A stretch of DNA of 64,000 nt from Asterias amurensis (lineage: Eukaryota > Echinodermata > Asteroidea > Forcipulatida > Asteriidae). Within the stretch, counting starts at the first letter, position 1. Every line of letters begins with the position of its first letter. The position numbers and the translations under genes are program-made. The notes under the pieces are model-generated. The model searched no databases, was not told where the DNA came from, and worked only from the letters and a program-made list of their open reading frames with translations. Shown here one piece after another: positions 31,332 through 42,822 of the stretch. The DNA is taken from positions 14,254,177 to 14,318,176 of the forward strand of contig NC_092659.1 in assembly GCF_032118995.1 (NCBI RefSeq), in the 5' to 3' direction.

Positions 31332-33168
31332 GTTTGCTGTATCCCTGCCGTACAAGTGTCATCAAGTAAATCCTTTTGAGTCGTCTAAGACTTTTATCGT
31401 CACGTCTAAGCATCAAGTTCGTAAGACATTTTCTTGTTATAGACAATCTTGTAACTGAGACAATGTTTTACCTCTCTCGTACAATGATCATAGATATATA
31501 CACACATGGAACCTGTAGAGTGAGATTTGCAACCAGGTTTTCACACAACCACAAGAAATACACCCTCAGGCCAATTTCATAGAGCTGTTGAAAACTCACA
31601 CACCTGCTAAGCACAAAAAGTTCTTGCTTAGCAGGAAAAGGTAACCAGCAGAAATTCCATTACATTTACCATGTTGTGACTGGTATCCCGCGGACTGTTT
31701 GCTTTAGCAAGTAGTCTTCATCGATCTAACATGCACTTTGTGATGGAGAATTGTACATGTGACATTTTAGTTTGGTTAGTAATCTTAATTCTGGTAAGCA
31801 TAATTTTGTTGTGCTTAGCTACTTTTTCTGCTTTTAAAAGCAGCTCCATGAAATTGAGCCTGTGTTGCAATGACGTGATGATATAAGCTGGTCCCTTTGT
31901 TGTCTCTGTATGAGAAATGCCTCAGAATGTTAGGATACCAGTGAAGAGACAAGGGGTCAATGTCATAGAGCTGTTAAGCACCTTTCCAAGCAAAGACTTG
32001 CTTTACCAAAGCAGATTTAAGCAGGATGGTTTGCTTAGCAGCTCTTTAAAATTTGGACCGGCAGGTAAGCTAGACCCTTCCCTCCAAATTTTGTTTAATA
32101 ACGTTTTAAAAATCTAATGACGTCTTAATTGTGGGCAATGTCGCTGTCCTCAAGCATTGCTGTGATCAGAAATAGCAAAGCTTACCGGCTAAATTGCTGT
32201 GCATTTGGTATCGTGAGAAAGGGTACCAGCTATTCATGAATTATATATATAGGTGGTTCCCAGATATTGTTTTAAGTGAATTAGTAAGATTGTTGTGAAA
32301 TTGGGTACCAGCTTATCACAGTCTGATAGCTGGTTCCCACGTATTGTTTCCTGTGATTATTCGAAGTTGGGGCACCAGCTATTCAAGTTCAAGGCCTTCT
32401 TGATAACTGGTTCCCCTTCATCTTGATATCCTCAATGAGTGTGGGATTTTTTGTAATTAATTGGCAGTGCCTGAATCGAGCTTCCTTGGTCGTGTGGCAG
32501 TTCTTTTTAATTGAGCTTCAGGCCGTTCCTGAACTTGCGGCTTTGACTGTGGCTGCAGCTTAATCATTAGATAACATGTGTTCCCATTAGCAACAGTCGC
32601 AGCCGCTAATTCAGACATGGCTTAAGGATTCAAGGAGTGACCTAGACAAAGCCTTTAGCCAAAGCCTCGTATAAAGCAAGCAGGTTCCCATGTAGATAAG
32701 CCACAGGTTTTTTTTTGCCTGGTACTCGGCAAGCAAACCTCATAGTCATAGCCACTAGCCATTATTAAAAAGGGTCTCCAGCTGATACTAATTTAATTTT
32801 TGTTTTCTGGCAATCCTGAGTAATTTTGAAATTACTTCATGTGTGTAGAATAATTTTCTTAAATACTGTGCCCAGTTTCATGGCTCTGCTTACCGTACAA
32901 AATCGCTTACGGTGGAACAAACGTTCACACTTAATCTAAGCATAAGCCATATTTGAAAAGGAACCCAATGCCTGTGAACTTAGCATTTTTTGCCTGCAAA
33001 GATTTTGCAAGAAAATTAGCGCTACCCAGTTAAGCAAAAAATGTTAGACTCCCGAGGTAAGCAAACATGAAACTTGACCCTGTTCTTTAAATATTTCCAG
33101 CTACGCAACCAATTTTTCTTTTATAAATCTTTGCAAATGCTAAAGTGACATCAAGACTTGCGGGCCCA
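31332..33168 (+). other. 3' UTR or flank of the GTPase gene, repeat-filled
   Basis: GCTTAGCA-family fold-backs lie at 31569-31862 and 31955-32060 with a diverged one at about 32872-33080. A GGCTGCGGCTAC-type fold-back is at 32518-32625. No AATAAA is seen close to the stop; candidates are at 33815, 36950 and 38110, so the 3' UTR end is undetermined. Confidence 0.4.
32221..32420 (+). repeat. Three tandem hairpin units
   Basis: GGGTACCAGCT at 32221 and 32303 and GGGCACCAGCT at 32370 each precede a short spacer and an inverse partner (GGTGGTTCCC, TAGCTGGTTCCC, AACTGGTTCCCC). Each unit folds into a hairpin. They lie about 0.9 kb after the GTPase stop codon. Confidence 0.6.
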
Positions 33169-33749
33169 ATAAGCCATTTGCGAGTTAGATTTGAATATTG
33201 TCTGGTACAATGACTTGCTTAGTCACAAGTTACCACTTACATTTAAATTCCTCAGACTACAGAGACAGTTGCTATGTGACATGATTCGGGGCAAGCTTTT
33301 GTATAGCAACTTCCAGATGAGCAGACCCATGGACCATTGTGCCATACACATCCATTCAGAATAGACCCTTCCCATGAAATATGTAAATTGCACATAGCGC
33401 GTGCGCACTAACGTTTTGGTTGGCAAAATGAGGGAACATCGCGCTGTTTTGTACACGGCTAATGGGTGCGTGACGCAGACGCGATTGCGCGTCTGCTTAG
33501 TGCACAACTCTATGGCGTTTGCCAACCAACAGGGTCTGTACGCATACGTGAATGTGATTAGCATATTTCATGGGAAGGGTCCATTGTGTATGGGTGTTCA
33601 CCGTCTCTTACGTAACGCCTAAAAAGCTTGCCCAAATCATGTGACATAGCAACTGTCTATTTAGTCTGAGTAATTCAAACTTAAGTTGTGACTTGTGATC
33701 AAGCACGTATTGTACCAGACATTTCAATCTAACATGCAAATGGCTTATT
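33169..33749. mobile_element. Long fold-back with a second element nested at its centre
   Basis: Outer arms: AATAAGCCATTTGC, CTGGTACAATGACTTG, GACAGTTGCTATGTGACATG and GGCAAGCTTTT on the left against their complements on the right. Inner arms: GACCCTTCCCATGAAATATG (33364) against CATATTTCATGGGAAGGGTC (33562). Between them lies a CpG-rich centre with GCGCGTGCGC and GACGCAGACGCGATTGCGCG. Confidence 0.8.
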
Positions 33750-33814
33750 CCATTAAAGGTGTTTAAAGCATGACATTTGAAACTGCAGTGTCTTTGGAGC
33801 AAAAAGAAAGCACA

Positions 33815-33820
33815 AATAAA
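33815..33820 (+). promoter_or_regulatory. Candidate polyadenylation signal
   Basis: AATAAA followed by an A/T-rich stretch. It is one of several possible 3' ends for the GTPase transcript (others at 36950 and 38110). Confidence 0.2.
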
Positions 33821-34247
33821 AAAGCTGAAGGGTTTATTATTTTATATAATTTTTATTTTTTTTTCTGTTGAATTTTTTGGATTGAAAAAAAAAATAATAA
33901 AAAAATTGTCAGCATGCTGGCGGGTATAAAAATATAAAACAAAGATGCATGTTTATTCCACCAACACAAAATTGTACATTGTATTATCGCTTTGTATATA
34001 TAAAAGGGGGGAAAAAACGTTTGCAGAACATTGTAAGGTCATTGATGGGGCACATTATTTAATTGATGTAATTATTTGGATGTGTGAAAGCGGACGTATT
34101 TAGTTTGTGGCTTGATTGCACCTGCTGATGAAAAATCCTCAAAAATGTATACCCTAGTTTTGACTGATGTTAATAGATTCATACTTAAAACGCAATCCTA
34201 ACAATTGGGCTTGGTGTATCCATTAGTGGATAATATCATAGAGCTGC

Positions 34248-34622
34248 TTAAAGGCAGCAGACACTATTGTTAATTACTCAAAGTAATTATTAGCATAAAA
34301 CCTTACTTGGTTACGAGTAATGGGGAGCTGTTGATAGAATAAAAAATTGTGAGAAACGGCTCCATCTGAAGTAACGTAGTTTTCGAGAAAGAAGTAATTT
34401 GATTTTGAGACCTCGGAATTAAATTTGGAGGTCTCAAAATCAAACATCTGAAAGCACACAACTTTGTGGGACAAGGGTGTTTTTTCTTTCATTATTATCT
34501 TGCAACATCGACGACCAATTGAGCTCAAATTTTCACAGGTTTGTTATTTTATGCATATGTTGAGATGCACCAAGCGAGAAGACTGGTCTTTGACAATTAT
34601 CAATAGTGTCCAGTGTATTTAA
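34248..34622 (-). mobile_element. TTAA MITE subfamily A nested in a GCTTAGCA-family repeat
   Basis: The left flank reads GAGCTGC then TTAA; the right end reads TTAA then GCACAAAAAAGC. Removing the insert and one TTAA restores GAGCTGCTTAAGCACAAAA, matching the other repeat family (for example 31967). This directly supports a TTAA target duplication. Confidence 0.9.
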
Positions 34623-34689
34623 GCACAAAAAAGCTAAGCAAAACAAAATGATGCTAACCAGAAAAAAATGGTTTGAGTATCAAGTTACC

Positions 34690-34848
34690 ATGGCCCAGTT
34701 TCATAGAGCTGCATAGATGCAACTAATATTACTTAGAAATATTCTGCTTACCAAAAATAAGCAAGATACCAGACACAGTGTTTTTAAGCATGATTGTATT
34801 GTGCTTAGCTCCTTTTTCTGCTAAGTAGCTATATGAAATTGGATCCCA
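34690..34848. repeat. Fold-back element, GCTTAGCA family
   Basis: TGGCCCAGTTTCATAGAGCT faces AGCTATATGAAATTGGATCC; the inner words are GCTTACCAAAAATAAGC and GTGCTTAGCTCC. It adjoins the disrupted copy around 34248-34622. Confidence 0.6.
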
Positions 34849-35213
34849 TGCCCTTACTACCTCCAGCGTCTCAAACATTTATCCCCCAGTAGTGGCTGTT
34901 ATTTTGTATTCAAACTTAAAATTAGGCCAATTGGGATTTTGGAAGATGTCAGCAGAAAATATGTGAGCTTACATCCTGGAGGGGAAAGGGGAATGCACCC
35001 CCCCCCCCCACTGTTGAACCTCACAGCGATGTGTGACAAATACAAATAATGAATAGACCTTGATAAACGTGAGAAAGAATTTATCCACTTTATAAAAAGG
35101 AATAAATTGCTTCATATGATACTATTTTCTTTGAAGGGAGATTGTTTTTTTTTTGCATTTGTAAAAAAAAATTGTTTGCTGGGCATGTGCGGGAAATTTC
35201 AAGGGGCAACAGT
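34849..35213. other. Unassigned stretch
   Basis: A C-run at 34999-35009 and poly-A/T tracts. No gene signal. Confidence 0.4.
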
Positions 35214-35360
35214 AGATGGGTTGCAATACGCGACATTGACCGCCATCTTTGATGAATTACCACTGGAAAAGTGCACGAGAGCCACGCGCAGCGCGTACAC
35301 ACGTGCATTTTTCCCAGTGATAATACATCAAAGATCAATGGCCCTAATTGCAACCCATCT
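35214..35360. mobile_element. Fold-back element, AGATGGGTTGCAAT arms
   Basis: AGATGGGTTGCAATACG ... CATCTTTGATG ... CACTGGAAAA faces TTTTTCCCAGTG ... CATCAAAGATC ... ATTGCAACCCATCT. The short centre is GC-rich, with CACGCGCAGCGCGTACAC. Confidence 0.8.
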
Positions 35361-37244
35361 ATACAGTGACCAGGAGCATTAAAGCAACTGCCTCAACCAA
35401 GTTTCAGGTATGCATCGGGGCTTCCTCGATTAACAAAATCAACTTGGCTTTAAAAGTTCACAGGGCATGAGTAATTACATTTCAAGTTGGTAACTTTTCA
35501 CAATCATCCCCTCTCACTTCTCAGCATGGATCTATGCCAGAGCTAGACTTGTGGTCAAGTCGTTAAATGGTTGTCGCGCTGAAAGCGTTAATGGCTCTCT
35601 AGTGAGACTGCGCGAGACTATTACACAAGAGTACTGCTTTGGGCTTTTTCGGCACCATTTAATAGTTATCAGAAGCCAGAGAGCAGTTTAACGTGTGAAA
35701 CGTTTATGACTTGTTCTTAAGTCCACGCCAGAACTGTTTGCCTGAGTCTTGAACTTACTTTACTCTTAGGACTTCCAAATCCTCCAAAATCCATTCTTGG
35801 TTTGGCAAGGTTTTTTATGGATTGATACTGCATCACCCAAAGAGCCAAGCTTGGCGGGGGGTAAGGTTGACTGATCAGAACCTGTGTTACCAATCGATTA
35901 TGAATTTCCCAAAAATAATTGATTGTATTGAATTCGCTTAAACATACAATCATGTATATGTAACTTCTTCTTTTTTTAAAGCATAGATTTGATGTGTACA
36001 TACGTATATTTTTGTTTCCTTTTGGTATGATTTTTGGTATGAAATATATCTTATGATTAACTGCAATGTAACCCTTATAATTTATTGTTAAAATTATTAA
36101 CTTAAAAATCCCATACAAATTGCTTTTCCTAAAAATATATCTTCATCCGTAATCATCTTCAACAACACAAAGCAAATGTTTGCGTAGATCCGGTTATTCA
36201 CTGCTAATGAAGTCCACTTTGCAGGGCACCAGTTCATTTCAGAATCAAGCCTCTCTTTGATCCTCATAGACTTGTACAGTATAAAATGAATAATGTCGCC
36301 AATCTACAACTAGGTAATAATCACCTTTTCCTTGTGGTCATACAAAACCATAACATTAAAATCCAGGATGGCAAAAGCATATTGTGAAAAAATGATTGTA
36401 GTAATACTTAACAGGTTTTTCAACCCACTCGATAGCTTGGTTTAGTTACCTGGATTAAGACATTTTAACTTGGTTTAACGGATTATAAAGATAACGTTAG
36501 GGTATTCAAATTGTACGGTGCTTTTTATACACTCGGTGCATACCGAGTTTAGCCAATACATTTGCATGATTTTGTATAATGAGTGAAGGAATTTGTAAAG
36601 GCATTTCCGGATATGGTTGAAATGTTATGTTATGATTAAGTGTTTTTGTATACGAGAAGCAAGTTCCACAGCTTATTTTTGTAATGGTTTTGTAATCCAA
36701 ATATTCCTTTGTAATACGCTTTCAATGTTTACGTTATTTGATTGTATTTGTTATTTTTATGATTGTTATTTTTTAGTATCACATTGCATTGTATTTCTCG
36801 TGTGTGCATAGACCTTTGAATTTTTTTGATACCTTATAACATAGTTGGGGGGGGTTTCCTTTTCTTGCAGTGGCAGTCTTGAATTACTTCCTTGCCAATG
36901 AACAAAACCAATCCAAGGCTGAGATTAGACCGGTCCCCTTGTATGTCTTAATAAACACTACTATAGTGCTGCTACAGAACACTAGGGAACAATCTACACA
37001 TAATTGAAAATTGCCCACCATAAAATCTCACCAAAATTGAATCAGTTTTCCAACAGATTTTGTTGTAAAGAGGTGTTATTTGCTACTTGATGTTTTTAGT
37101 AAAAAGGATAATGCGGCATCACCTTCTGCCCCTTCACCCAGCCCCCCCCCCCACACCACCTAGACTCTTCCCCCAACCCTAATTTAAAAGAGGTACTAAG
37201 CTGCGTGACCCCACAAACAAAAATTGGCGTTCTAACTTCGTCTC
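35361..37244. other. Long non-coding stretch
   Basis: No splice-supported exon. Short low-complexity runs occur (C-run at 37142). A candidate AATAAA lies at 36950-36955. It may be GTPase 3' flank or intergenic. Confidence 0.4.
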
Positions 37245-37633
37245 TTAAAGGAACGTTACAGAATTGGTAAGAAACGAAAATCGTGAAGATCACAGATTTA
37301 CATAAAACTTACACGGTCTAAGGATGATGATAGTAGAAAACATCCCTTGAAACATTTCGGTCTGAAATGTCATATTTGATGAGAAATAAATAATATAACT
37401 TCGCGTTTGGAGTTTATCGCTTAGTGAGCGTTTTACTAATTTTTATGTTGGCATCGATGCAATGCAAAATTTGTAATCAGTTTTTCACTATTCTCTCATG
37501 ACCCAGATGGGCGATCAATATCAAACTTCTACAGGTTTGTCAGTTTATGTACATGGTGGATAACATTAAGTGCTTACACTGCCAGCAACTGTTTTTTTTT
37601 TAGCAAAAAAACAATTCTGTAATTTTCCTTTAA
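37245..37633. mobile_element. TTAA MITE subfamily D (GGAACGTTACAGAATTGGTA ends)
   Basis: The left end is TTAAAGGAACGTTACAGAAT; the right end ACAATTCTGTAATTTTCCTT is followed by TAA. The interior shares TCTACAGGTTTGTCAGTTTA and GGTGGATAACATTAAGTG with the other subfamilies in diverged form. Confidence 0.8.
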
Positions 37634-38689
37634 AGCAGATTTTTTGTTTGTTTTTATATTTGATTCATCAATACATAATCGATACTCAGCTTCTAGACAC
37701 CCAGACCAAGTTAGATAGTGAATTTTGTTCATTGCAGTCCTCAATTGTATGTGGAAGAATTAATGACGATGGTCATTGTTTTAGTTTGTGTGTGCAGTTT
37801 GTTTTCTAATTTCAAAAACTTTTTTAAAGATTCATTTTGAAGGCTTATTTTTATGATCTCTTCCAAAAACAGTGTAAGATAAAAACTTTACAGTTTAAGT
37901 TTGATGTCAGAGAAAAATTGCAGTGCACCCAAAATAGCAAAGGTTATTTTCCTTTTCTCATTATTTCACTTTAGGCATATTGATTTTTTTCCTCTTAATT
38001 TTGTAGGTAAAACTTATTATATTGCTTTGTAGTGTAAAGGAGGGAATGCTTTTGTTTTATATCCATTCCAAGGCTGTACCTAATTTTTGTTATGGAATTA
38101 TTGCTTATGAATAAATAAAAAAAAGGTTTACCAAGGTTTGTACATGTCAACAAATAAAAGTGTACTGGTCCGTCTAACAAAGATTTGAACTTACGGGCAA
38201 GGGACTTGTGCAAGTCTAATTTCCCTGAACATGCCCAGTCGCTCGAGCTGTTTCGCCTGCACTGCACTAAATAAACTGCCATCCATAATATAGCGATCAA
38301 TGTTAAATATTTAATAAAAATACTTTTAACAAAAAAGGCAAATTACTGGTACACGTCTCTCAGCCCTTTTAAAAGCAATCCAAAAACATATTTTTAGACA
38401 ACTTCAGATTTCTTTTTGTGCAGGTCAGTTGTTTTGAATTTTTGCAAGGAGAAAAGAAGAAAAAAAACAGGAAATATTTGTTTCCCTCTTTTTTGTCTCA
38501 AATCGAGTAGCTGCCAGTTTTCCTCAATAATTGAAACACAGAACCCCAGGTTGTGATAGATTTTTTATATTCCAAAGTTTAAATTAATTCTAAAGCAGCT
38601 GTGGGCTTACAAATTATATTGATAAGAAAATAGAATTAGCTGTTGCAAACAACCAACCAAAAGGACCGATGGTATAAATGAAGTAAACA
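37634..38689. other. Unassigned stretch
   Basis: AATAAATAAA at 38110-38119 is a possible polyadenylation signal. 38160-38280 has a few tRNA-like words (AAGATTTGAACTTACGG) but no boxes that can be paired. Nothing else. Confidence 0.35.
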
Positions 38690-38800
38690 AAATAGTTAAT
38701 GGCCTGACGTTTCGACCCTAGCAGAGTCTTTCTCGAAGGCAAAATAAAAGAGAAGCCTTCGAGGAAGACTCTGCTAGGGTCAAACTTTTGTTTGCAAATT
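38690..38800 (-). mobile_element. Palindromic Penelope-like hammerhead-region remnant
   Basis: Minus strand reads GACTCTGCTAGGGTCGAAACGTC, the stem II/GAAACGTH layout of Penelope-type hammerheads (38732-38710). A facing plus-strand copy (GACTCTGCTAGGGTCAAAC, 38767-38785) forms a palindrome around AAAATAAAAGAGA. CTGATGA is not intact in either arm (TCGAGAAAGACTC, TCGAGGAAGACTC). The sequence family differs from the 11376/21015 units. Confidence 0.6.
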
Positions 38801-38969
38801 ATAATGATATCATCTTGGCGCATGAATTTTGTCCTGAAGTGTGGTGCGCCCTTTTAATGGTTACTACGCCCTCTTGTTTGGTGTGTCATCCAAAATTCTG
38901 CCTGCAAGTTGTTCGTGTATGTATGCAGGGTTTTTGCGGATCTTTTAAAGTAAAACTTGACAACCTTGA

Positions 38970-39314
38970 TTAAAGGAACACGTTGCCTTGGATCGGACGA
39001 GTTGGTCTTTGAAAAGCGTTTGTAACTGTTTTTATAAAATGGGTAGAAAGATAACTGTTTTTATAAAATGGGTAGAAAGATGTTGTAAATGATCCACACA
39101 AACATGCCTCGAAATTGCACGGTTTTCCTTTTACCTCGTCGACAAACACCGTGTTAGTTCGCGACGTAAAACCATGCAATTTTGAGTGATACATGTGGGG
39201 ATCATTATATTCTACTTTTAAAACATCTTTCTAACCATATGCATTTCATAACAAACGGTTTCAAACGCTTTTCATAGACCAACTCGTCCGATCCAAGGCA
39301 ACGTGTTCCTTTAA
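38970..39314. mobile_element. TTAA fold-back subfamily E (GGAACACGTTGCC ends)
   Basis: TTAAAGGAACACGTTGCCTT and its inverse AAGGCAACGTGTTCCTTTAA are perfect terminal repeats. Long arms continue through GACGAGTTGGTCT and CAAACGCTTTTCA. A 34-bp segment (AACTGTTTTTATAAAATGGG and onward) is duplicated at 39019-39086. A second copy is at 54012-54402. Confidence 0.85.
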
Positions 39315-41280
39315 GCTTTAAAAATGTTAAATTCGGTTATCGAGGTCTTAAAATAAAATATAAAAAATGGACGAAGTAGTAATTAATTTCTTACAACTGT
39401 TTATTAAGATTCGAATTACGCAAAAAAAGAAAAAAGTTGCATTATAAACTGTGAGCATGCAGGCTAGGTCTGTTTCTAAGCAATCTCCCCTGTTGTGTTC
39501 ACTTATTTTTGTCTTAAAGTACTCTTAAATTTAATGTTTGGTCGCAGCATAAAATCAAGGAAAATCTATTGCAAAAGAGGTAGAAAATTTGAACTTTTGC
39601 CTTTCGCTTACACACCCAAACTGCTGGTCAGAAATGTCTTAAGCCACAAGAGGGCGCTACATCATGCTCTTCTTTTGGCTGTCGCTAATCAGACATGACA
39701 AGATCCAAGACGTTGAAACTTTGGCCGTCTACCTCCATGTTATAACCAATCAAGCGATTACGGCTGCGGCTATATTAGCCACAGCCATGACAACGTTGAC
39801 GACCAATCTATCACCAACTAAGTATCATATAACGGTCGTCGTTTGGTGGTGTTTCTAATCCCCCGATGATTATTGATTGACGCCTTGCAAAGTGAACGAC
39901 CGTTCAATGCTCTGCAACAAAACAAAATTGTAGGTCTATTGGAATTTTAGAGACAGAAGGACCACCCTGATTGCTTCCAAAACGTGTGTTTGTTTAGTTT
40001 ATGTTGAACGGTTTGTTTTGGCAAAGTATTCCTTTGGTTTTTGGTACCATTCGATTGTTTTAATGCTATACAATACAGCCACAGCTGGTCCTTGTTCTTT
40101 GATAAACTAACATGTGAAAACTTAATATCAAAAGGAGTGCGTTTTGGGGATATCGCCGATGATGATCTGGAGCGACTGGAAGGACAATCTGTTACTGGAA
40201 TACACAATCTGAGCAACGTTTCATACAAAACATTTTTTTAAAGGTTTAAATGCTTTTGATTTGCTCATCTCTACAAAGCCGCATTCCTTTGGAATTGTTT
40301 CTTAAAATGTAATGTCAGCTGCAGCGCTTCTATAGCAAGTGAGGTTTTATAGCCATTAATTTTTTGGAGTAGGCCTAAGTACCGAGAAACTTTTTGAGGG
40401 ATGCTAAAAATAAGTTGCTGGCTTCAATTCGAGACGGGAGATAATGTTTTTAGCTCAACGAGCTAAACGAAATGAAACAAGAAAATGTATCAATTTTGCT
40501 ATATGAACCCAATTATCTCGGAACTTTTTTTTCCTGTGAATTATAATGCCGAAAATGGACCAACTTTATAAAGTTTTTTTTTTTTGCATTAGGTTGTACG
40601 GATACCATAATGAGAACGGCCGTGTCCGAATTGTCTTTACAGCTATAGGTTGCCGCGTCAGATGCGTTGATAGACGTCCGTAGCACAGTCGATAGCCACA
40701 TCACACCATCTGTGATATGTCTCGCGCGTATTCAAACTTTGACCCATGAACTTGTCTCTTTCGTCCACGAATGGAAACCAACGTATAGGCCTACGTGAGA
40801 CCATGGAGCTATGGTCCCCAAAATGTTCCAAGAGAGACTTGCACGGTCTTACTATTCATTGACAAGATGATCATCCGTGGGTAAACCAAAAATAGACATG
40901 ATCATCCTTTTCATAGAAAATGATATAATCACACCATAGAGTTAGGACAGATCTGTCCTTTATCACACTAGCGGAAGGGCCAAAGAATTTCCCAACGATC
41001 AGCCCTCTGTAAGATGAGATAAGCTGCTTTAAAAAAAAACTTTCTCCTGTCTTAGTTATTGATTATTATGTCACCCATGACTTATGGAAATCCACCACTC
41101 ATTTTCGGGCTCCACCGGCACCATATTGATCCGTATAAGTTGTGTAAGAAGTAGGGCCTAACAGTGCATTGAGATTGGCGGGACCATGTGGGACGGATCT
41201 ATTCTTATAGGGATTACAAGTTGTGGAACACACGGAATAATCAAGGGAGGGCGCAACAGTTTCAAACGCCCGACGACTAT
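39315..41280. other. Unassigned stretch with GGCTGCGGCT-type fold-back pieces
   Basis: 39715-39800 (ATTACGGCTGCGGCTA, TAGCCACAGCCATG) and 40600-40695 (CGGCCGTGTCCGAATTG, GTAGCACAGTCGATAGCC) are relatives of 29189-29310. A 66-codon plus-strand frame at 40041-40241 is not recognised and lacks a splice donor. Confidence 0.4.
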
Positions 41281-41667
41281 TTAAAGACAGTGGCCACTAT
41301 TGGTAATTGTCAAAATCCAGTCTTCTCACTTGGTGTATCTCAACATGTACATAAAATAACAAACCTGTGAAAATTTGAGCTCGATTGGTCGTCGAAGTTG
41401 CGAGATAATAATGAAAGAAAAAAACACCCTTGTCACATGAAGTTATGTACTTTCAGATGCTCGATTTCGAGACCTAAAGTTCTAAACTTGAGGTCTCGAA
41501 ACCAAATTCGTGGAAAATTACTTCTTTCTCGAAAACTACATCACTTCAGAGGGAGCCGTTTATCACAAGGTTTTATACTATCAACATCTCCCTATTACTA
41601 GTTACCAATTAAGATTTTATGCAAATAATTATTTTGAGTAATTACCAATAGTGTCCACTGCCTTTAA
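41281..41667 (+). mobile_element. TTAA MITE subfamily A, full-length copy
   Basis: TTAAAGACAGTGGCCACTAT to GTGTCCACTGCCTTTAA; the central palindrome is GATTTCGAGACC ... GGTCTCGAAACC. Confidence 0.9.
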
Positions 41668-42061
41668 TAACTTTTATTCTGCTGCCTAATGACGGGTGTC
41701 GTGAAGGACGAAGTGACTCTACATTAAACATCAAAGGCTTCATCAAATTATTTATTGACTGTGAGCAATGAAAATTGCAATAAAAATTAAATTGAAAGCA
41801 AAGTTTGACCAATCTACTTTTGCCTCAAACCACTACAATGACGTACGGCTTGTTCAGTATCTCGTTTGTTCCATTCATCAATTTCTTTTGTAAATCCTTT
41901 TTTGTCTCCTCAACCTCCATTAGGTATACCCAAGGCTATAAGCAGGAAATGGATTGAATTCAACCATTTTATTTAATTATGAAGTATTAAATAGGGCACA
42001 AGGTCAAATCTATAGTTGTGTTACACCACACTTAAAGTTTATCTATCTATTGGAAAAACTA
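41668..42061. other. Unassigned stretch
   Basis: A/T-rich, no recognised feature. Confidence 0.4.
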
Positions 42062-42408
42062 TATTAATTTACAAGTCTCATATACCTCACGTTGAACTTG
42101 TGTATATTATTCAATTTTCTTAGGTTTGCAAACTTGTTCAGAGCGAAATTTAAAAACAACATAATCGATAGAGTCCCCAAGACAGTGGGGGAAAATTAAT
42201 TTTCAAGTCTCTATACCTCACGTTGAAATTGTGTATTCAAGTTTCTTAGGTTTGTAAACTTGTTCAGAGCGAAATTCAAAATATAACATAAACGCGAGCG
42301 TCCCCAAGACAGTGGGGAAATTAATTTCCAAGTCTATATACCTCACGTATTAAATTTTCCTTTTTGTTTGTAAACTTGTTCAGAGCGAAATTTGAAAAAT
42401 AACATGAT
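42062..42408 (+). repeat. Three tandem copies of a ~130-bp unit
   Basis: Each unit starts TTAATTTNCAAGTCT (about 42063, 42196 and 42322), then carries ATACCTCACGTT and AAACTTGTTCAGAGCGAAAT. The first two end with GTCCCCAAGACAGTGGGG. Period 126-133 bp. No open frame spans the units. Confidence 0.8.
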
Positions 42409-42531
42409 CAGGCATTATACAAACCAAGTCGGCTGTACTACAGGCTACAGAAAGGAGAATTTTAATTGCATCAGGCAGATGGTCAAATTCAGTGCCATTT
42501 TTCTTTGGAATCATCAAAATTCAGTGATGAA

Positions 42532-42822
42532 TTAAAGGCAGTGGACACTATTGGTAATTGTCAAAGACTAGTCTTCTCACAAAATAACAAACCTGTGAAA
42601 ATTTGAGCGCGATCGGAAAAAGTATCCTTGTCATACGAAGTTGTGTGCTTTCAGATGCTTGATTTCGAAACCTCAAGTTCTAAACTTGAGGTCTCGAAAT
42701 CAAATTCGTGGAAAATTACTTATTTCTCGAAAACTACGTCACTTCTACATTACTCGTAATCAAGAACGGTTTTATGCGAATAATTATTTTGAGTAATTAC
42801 CAGTAGTGTCCACTGCCTTTAA
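42532..42822 (+). mobile_element. TTAA MITE subfamily A, internally deleted
   Basis: Both termini are intact (TTAAAGGCAGTGGACACTAT, GTGTCCACTGCCTTTAA) but three internal blocks are missing: after GTCTTCTCAC, after GAGCGCGATCGG, and after CTACGTCACTTC. At 291 bp, transposition competence would depend on the termini alone. Confidence 0.9.

Noticed and set aside
32309..32330. TATCACAGTCTGATAGCTGG, superficially like a miR-2 family seed
   Set aside because: The seed extension does not match beyond TATCACAG, and the sequence is explained by the local tandem hairpin units.
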